Assembly: GCA_903867855.1 (NCBI GenBank)
Contig: CAIPTA010000063.1
Location: 1 to 53,905, forward strand
Direction: 5' to 3'
From: Oligoflexia bacterium
GTDB lineage: Bacteria; Bdellovibrionota; UBA1018; CAIPTA01
Length of the DNA stretch: 53,905 nt
Positions 50,278-53,905 of the stretch are shown here, piece after piece (position 1 is the first letter of the stretch; each line of letters opens with the position of its first letter). The position numbers and the translations under genes were made by a program. The notes under the pieces are model-generated. The model did not search any database and was not told the DNA's origin. It worked only from the letters and a program-made list of their open reading frames with translations.

Positions 50278-51799
50278 GAAATTCGAAGCACCAACAATGC
50301 AGGAAGCATTGCGCGTGATCAAAAGAGAACTTGGGCCAGACGCAATCATTCTGTCCACCAAACAAAACCGCAGCGGCTTTGGCTTGATGAGCAAAGCTTC
50401 TGTTGAGGTGACTGCTGCCATCGCAGAAAAAGACATTCAGAAAAAGGTGATGGCCGAAAAGGGTCTGCCGCAGGAAGTGAAAGAGAAGATCTGGAATTCT
50501 AAGGCGAATACGCAGGCAGAAATTTATGATAACTACTTCGAGCGTCAGCTGAAACAAGCCGGCGGTGATAAGGTGCAACTCAGCGGTGGACGTAAAACGC
50601 GTCAACTTCCTGAAGCCTTCGCAAAGCCTGAAGAACGTGCGCGACAAAACCAAGCCGATCAGCGCCAGCAACGTCAACAACCACAACAGCGTCAGCAACC
50701 ACGCCAACAAGAGCAGCGAGCACAAGCTCAGCAGGCAGTGGCCGTGAATGATGCGCCAAAAGAACGTCGCTATGCAGATATTCTTGACGATGAAGTGGTG
50801 CAACCGCAACGTTCCGCTCGAGCACAACAGCCTCAGCGTGCTACCGAGGCTCAGCCAACAAGAATTCAATCCGATGATCGTAATGTGCAAAACCTAGAGC
50901 GCGATATCGAAAATCTAAAGGCGATGATTCAAGATCTCACTCTTACTCAAGCACAAAGCAGTGGTGCCACCTCAAGAGCAGATCAAGAGAGTCTTGGTCT
51001 AAGCGCCGAGCTCACTCAAACCATGCAAGATCTTGTGGCGAGTGGTGTGGAAAAACGCTTGGCTCGTGAATTAGTGCGCCAAGCAGCATTTGATCTAAAC
51101 TCCATGGATCAGCATGATGAATCGGCGATCCTCGATCGAGTGGCCCATCACCTTGTGCAAGATATCCAAGTGAAGGATTTGCTCGAAGGAGTAGGCGCGA
51201 GGGCTGGTAATGCAAAAACAACGGTGATCGCTTTGGTTGGCCCAACGGGCGTTGGAAAAACCACCACGATCGCGAAAATTGCAAGTCTTGGTGTGATTGA
51301 TAAGCGCCTGCGCGTGGGCCTAATCAACTTGGATTCCTATAAAGTGGCAGCCGCAGATCAACTTTCTACCTATGCTCGCATCATGAGCATTCCGTTCCGC
51401 TCGGTGAACACGAAGGAAGAGTTGAATCAGGCGATCTATGATTTCTCGAGTTTAGATCTTGTGCTCATTGATACCACGGGGCGCTCACAGAAAGATCAGG
51501 AGAGCTTGTTGCAGCTTCGTCACTTGCTTGGCGGAATCGAGAACTGCCAAACTGCTCTGATGATGAGTGCGACCACGAAAGATAGCGATATGAACGATGT
51601 AGTGAGTCGCTTCAAATTATTTAATCCTGCGGGAATAGTGTTCTCGAAGCTCGATGAAACAAGCGTCTACGGCTGCATCTATAATACGCAGAAGAAAACG
51701 GCTTTGCCTCTTCTCTATTTCACGGTCGGACAAAGAGTGCCCGAGGATATTGAGAAAGCAAGTGCGGAGCGAGTAGTTGATTTGATTTTGGATCTCTAG
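50267..51799 (+). CDS. flhF: Flagellar SRP-like GTPase FlhF
   Basis: 510 residues. N-terminal MQVKKFEAPTMQEALRVIKRELGPDAIILSTK is characteristic. A Gln/Arg-rich low-complexity linker (~130-150, coded at 50657-50720) precedes the N and G domains: G1 GPTGVGKTT (325-333), LINLDSYKVAAADQLSTYA, DTTGRSQKD and FSKLDET. FlhF marks the cell pole for flagellum assembly, so a polar flagellum is expected. The linker is unusually Q-rich. Confidence 0.96.
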   Translation: MQVKKFEAPTMQEALRVIKRELGPDAIILSTKQNRSGFGLMSKASVEVTAAIAEKDIQKKVMAEKGLPQEVKEKIWNSKANTQAEIYDNYFERQLKQAGGDKVQLSGGRKTRQLPEAFAKPEERARQNQADQRQQRQQPQQRQQPRQQEQRAQAQQAVAVNDAPKERRYADILDDEVVQPQRSARAQQPQRATEAQPTRIQSDDRNVQNLERDIENLKAMIQDLTLTQAQSSGATSRADQESLGLSAELTQTMQDLVASGVEKRLARELVRQAAFDLNSMDQHDESAILDRVAHHLVQDIQVKDLLEGVGARAGNAKTTVIALVGPTGVGKTTTIAKIASLGVIDKRLRVGLINLDSYKVAAADQLSTYARIMSIPFRSVNTKEELNQAIYDFSSLDLVLIDTTGRSQKDQESLLQLRHLLGGIENCQTALMMSATTKDSDMNDVVSRFKLFNPAGIVFSKLDETSVYGCIYNTQKKTALPLLYFTVGQRVPEDIEKASAERVVDLILDL

Positions 51800-51834
51800 G
51801 TAGTTTGGTTTCCGTTAGTCCATGGAGGGACTTC

Positions 51835-52710
51835 ATGTTGGAGCTAGGACAAGTTAGATCGTTGCGACAAGCAGCAAAGAGTCGAGATACAAGATATCAA
51901 CCAAAGCGTTCGATGCGGGTGATTTCCGTTACGAGCGGTAAGGGTGGTGTGGGCAAATCGAGCGTAGTGGCAAATCTTTCTGCCACTCTTGGTCAGCGAG
52001 GGCAGCGCGTGCTGCTTCTTGATGGCGATTTCGGTTTAGCCAACTTAGACATCATGTTCGATTTGAAAACTAGATTGAACATCTCCTCTGTGTTGAGTGG
52101 CGAGCGAAAAATCAGCGAAGTGATTGTTCGCGCTGCTGAGAATGTGGATATTATTCCGGCTAGCTCAGGAATCTTTGAAATGACGGCTCTGGGTGTACCC
52201 GAGAAAGCCCGTCTCCTTGAAATCATGCAAGAGCTAGAAAACCAATACGATATTCTCCTTATCGATACCGGTGCCGGTATTAATGAAGATGTTACCTGGC
52301 TCAGCGCCTCTGCTGGTGAAGTGATCGTGGTGGCCACTCCGGAGCCAACTTCCATCGCAGATGCCTACGCGCTCATCAAAGTGTTGAATCAAAAGCATAA
52401 GCTCAAGGATTTCAAACTCCTTGTGAACCAAGCCAAGAGTGATACGGAAGCCTTGCGTGTATACCAACAGATTACCGGCGTTTCCGATAAGTTCCTGAAT
52501 GTAAGTATCGACTATGTGGGGCATGTACTGTGGGACGAAAACGTGAGTCAAACGATCCGTCAGCGTAAGCCACTTTTACACAGTTTCCCAAATTCAAAAG
52601 CGACTAAGAATTTTACAGTTCTTGCCGATACGTTATGCAGGAGCACTGACAGCTCCTCTGCTACAGGGAATGTGCAGTTTTTTTGGAATGCTTTGCTTGG
52701 CAATGCCTAA
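51835..52710 (+). CDS. flhG: MinD-like ATPase FlhG (FleN)
   Basis: 291 residues from ATG 51835 with GGAGGGA just upstream. Deviant Walker A SGKGGVGKS (34-42), LLLDGDFGLANLDIMF, and Walker B-like ILLIDTGAGI. The activating N-terminal helix of FlhG normally reads DQAxxLR; here the matching segment is GQVRSLR, keeping Q and LR but not D or A. It limits flagellar number and stimulates FlhF GTP hydrolysis. Confidence 0.95.
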   Translation: MLELGQVRSLRQAAKSRDTRYQPKRSMRVISVTSGKGGVGKSSVVANLSATLGQRGQRVLLLDGDFGLANLDIMFDLKTRLNISSVLSGERKISEVIVRAAENVDIIPASSGIFEMTALGVPEKARLLEIMQELENQYDILLIDTGAGINEDVTWLSASAGEVIVVATPEPTSIADAYALIKVLNQKHKLKDFKLLVNQAKSDTEALRVYQQITGVSDKFLNVSIDYVGHVLWDENVSQTIRQRKPLLHSFPNSKATKNFTVLADTLCRSTDSSSATGNVQFFWNALLGNA

Positions 52711-52728
52711 GCTTACGGAGGAGATTAG

Positions 52729-53553
52729 ATGAACAAGGCCGTTGAAAAGTATAAGAATCTTGCGGAACAAAAGCCAAAATCCGCACCACCCAAAGCCGCT
52801 AAAGCAGGCGTGAAGCTGATCGACGGACTCACGAAGGAAGAGATCGTAGTAAAATACGCCTCGCTCGTGAAGTATCTGGCGCAAAAGCTTGCGATTCGTT
52901 TACCCGCGAATATCGAGCTCGACGATCTCATCAGTGCTGGTGTGATTGGCTTAATGGACGCTGTAGATAAATATGATCATACTCGCGACAACAAATTTAA
53001 AACCTACGCAGAATTTCGTATTCGTGGAGCCATGCTTGATGAGCTTCGCTCACAGGATTGGGTGCCCCGTTCTGTGCGCGAGAAGGCGAAACAGCTAGAG
53101 CGCGTGTTTGCGAAGATTGAACATGAGAAGGGTCGCCCAGCCACAGACCAAGAAGCCTGCGATGAGTTGAAGTTGAATCCAGAAGAGTATGCGGAACTCT
53201 TGAATGAAGTGCGTTCTGTATCGCTACTCAACTACGATGACTTAAATAGCCTCACCAAGACGGACAAAAAATCCATGCTTGGCCTCATTGAAAATGGAAA
53301 GCTATCCAATCCGTTTGCAGAGGTGAGCCGCGGCAATATGAAGAACATGGTGGAAAAAGCCATCAATGATCTTCCAGAGAAGCAGCGTCTCGTGCTTGCA
53401 CTCTATTACTACGAAGACATGAATCTCAAAGAGATCGGAAAAGTATTGGATGTGACAGAATCACGAGTGAGCCAGCTACACACGCAGGCCATCATTCGTT
53501 TGAAGAGTCGTCTCAAAAATAACTTCGATGAGTTCCTGCAAATGCTCGCCTAA
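52729..53553 (+). CDS. fliA: Flagellar sigma factor FliA (sigma-28)
   Basis: 274 residues. Region 2 (YASLVKYLAQKLAIRLPANIELDDLISAGVIGLMDAVDKYD; FKTYAEFRIRGAMLDELRSQDWVPRSVREKAK), region 3 and region 4 (NDLPEKQRLVLALYYYEDMNLKEIGKVLDVTESRVSQLHTQAI) match FliA/SigD. It transcribes late flagellar and chemotaxis genes. GGAGGAG precedes the ATG. A matching sigma-28 promoter is at 12974-13001. No anti-sigma FlgM is in the window. Confidence 0.97.
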   Translation: MNKAVEKYKNLAEQKPKSAPPKAAKAGVKLIDGLTKEEIVVKYASLVKYLAQKLAIRLPANIELDDLISAGVIGLMDAVDKYDHTRDNKFKTYAEFRIRGAMLDELRSQDWVPRSVREKAKQLERVFAKIEHEKGRPATDQEACDELKLNPEEYAELLNEVRSVSLLNYDDLNSLTKTDKKSMLGLIENGKLSNPFAEVSRGNMKNMVEKAINDLPEKQRLVLALYYYEDMNLKEIGKVLDVTESRVSQLHTQAIIRLKSRLKNNFDEFLQMLA

Positions 53554-53589
53554 GAGCTTTTGGCAAGAACCACTCAAGGAGGAGCGGGT

Positions 53590-53905
53590 TTGCAGAGAGA
53601 AGAGATCAAAGAAAACTTCAATGTGCTAGAGGAGCGGCTCGACCGTCTCCAAGCTATCGCTTTGCATAATGAAGTATATTCTGTGGCCTCCGAAGCAAAC
53701 TTCGATTTCGAGCAAACACGGTGGATCGAGGAAATTCGCGCTCAAGTGAGCGCGCTCCACAGCGCTGTATCTGAAGAAGTTCTAAAGCAAAAAAGTATTT
53801 CAGCTATTGATTTGGTCACGAAGGTTAGCAAGTTCGTGATCGAAGAAACGCAAAAGAAAGATATAGATATTTCGATTTCCAGCTTCGGGAAGGGGCAAGT
53901 TTCCC
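53590..53905 (+). CDS. Truncated gene after fliA (start only)
   Basis: Begins at TTG 53590, 4 bases after AAGGAGGAG (53577-53585), and runs open for 105 codons to the window end. The visible part is acidic and helical (EEIKENFNVLEERLDRLQAIA; TRWIEEIRAQVSALHSAVSEEVL) and ends VIEETQKKDIDISISSFGKG. That last stretch faintly recalls the segment before the ATP-binding domain of CheA-like kinases, but this is not enough for a call. Co-directional with fliA and so probably in the flagellar transcript. Confidence 0.6.
   Translation, partial: MQREEIKENFNVLEERLDRLQAIALHNEVYSVASEANFDFEQTRWIEEIRAQVSALHSAVSEEVLKQKSISAIDLVTKVSKFVIEETQKKDIDISISSFGKGQVS

Noticed and set aside
50657-50720. CRISPR-like repeat array
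   Set aside because: The CAG/CAA-rich periodicity encodes the Gln/Arg-rich FlhF linker; there are no spacers. No CRISPR array, IS element or tRNA was found in the window.

Overview
The window reads as one contig from a motile member of the Bdellovibrionota (Bdellovibrio-like bacteria). I infer this from the unbroken flagellar gene order, a TIGR02147-family regulator, an Mla operon headed by a lipoprotein, a mitochondrial-type aconitase, and several secreted proteins of a style common in that group. No marker gene that would settle the taxonomy is present. The first 61 bases are Illumina P5/i5/read-1 adapter, so the left edge is a library artefact and the first gene is probably cut.

Region 1 (62-8354) is mixed housekeeping: a GAF-domain protein resembling free methionine-R-sulfoxide reductase, an S41-type secreted protease behind a palindrome-bearing promoter, aconitase flanked on both sides by a palindromic repeat family, a small lipoprotein, an HNH nuclease, a three-gene operon (ferritin-like protein, unknown protein, cysteine-less peroxiredoxin-like protein) and queF. 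Region 2 (8508-12964, minus strand) is signalling: a stand-alone GGDEF protein, then an HDOD / histidine kinase / sigma-54 response regulator operon preceded by a likely FliA (sigma-28) promoter. Region 3 (13088-15955) is an accessory island: two divergent secreted proteins share a conserved upstream promoter element, a TIGR02147 regulator is translationally coupled to a third secreted protein, and two of the secreted proteins carry a four-cysteine module with identical spacing. A decayed small gene follows. Region 4 (16256-22738) has a Kef-type antiporter, a DEAD-box helicase, PhhB, an MFS transporter fused to a glycerophosphodiester phosphodiesterase, and a HAD hydrolase. Region 5 (23088-27404) has a flagellar-type sigma-54 activator and an Mla lipid-transport operon.

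Region 6 (27564-53905) is an AMIN/TPR protein followed by the flagellar supercluster: flgB flgC fliE fliF fliG fliH fliI fliJ motE-like fliK flgD TIGR02530 flgE, a terminator, then fliL fliM fliN fliO fliP fliQ fliR flhB flhA flhF flhG fliA and a truncated gene. Both halves start with a strong sigma-54 (-24/-12) promoter (30184-30199 and 41979-41994). A plausible circuit is: the sigma-54 activator at 23088 drives both halves, fliA is made at the end of the second half, and FliA then drives the HDOD/kinase/regulator operon.

The most unusual items are the coupled TIGR02147/secreted-protein island with its shared operator and cysteine module, the MFS-GDPD fusion, the palindromic repeats around aconitase, a three-hairpin leader before flgE with the Shine-Dalgarno sequence in a loop, and an AMIN domain fused to FliO. 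No rRNA, tRNA, CRISPR array or insertion sequence was recognised.
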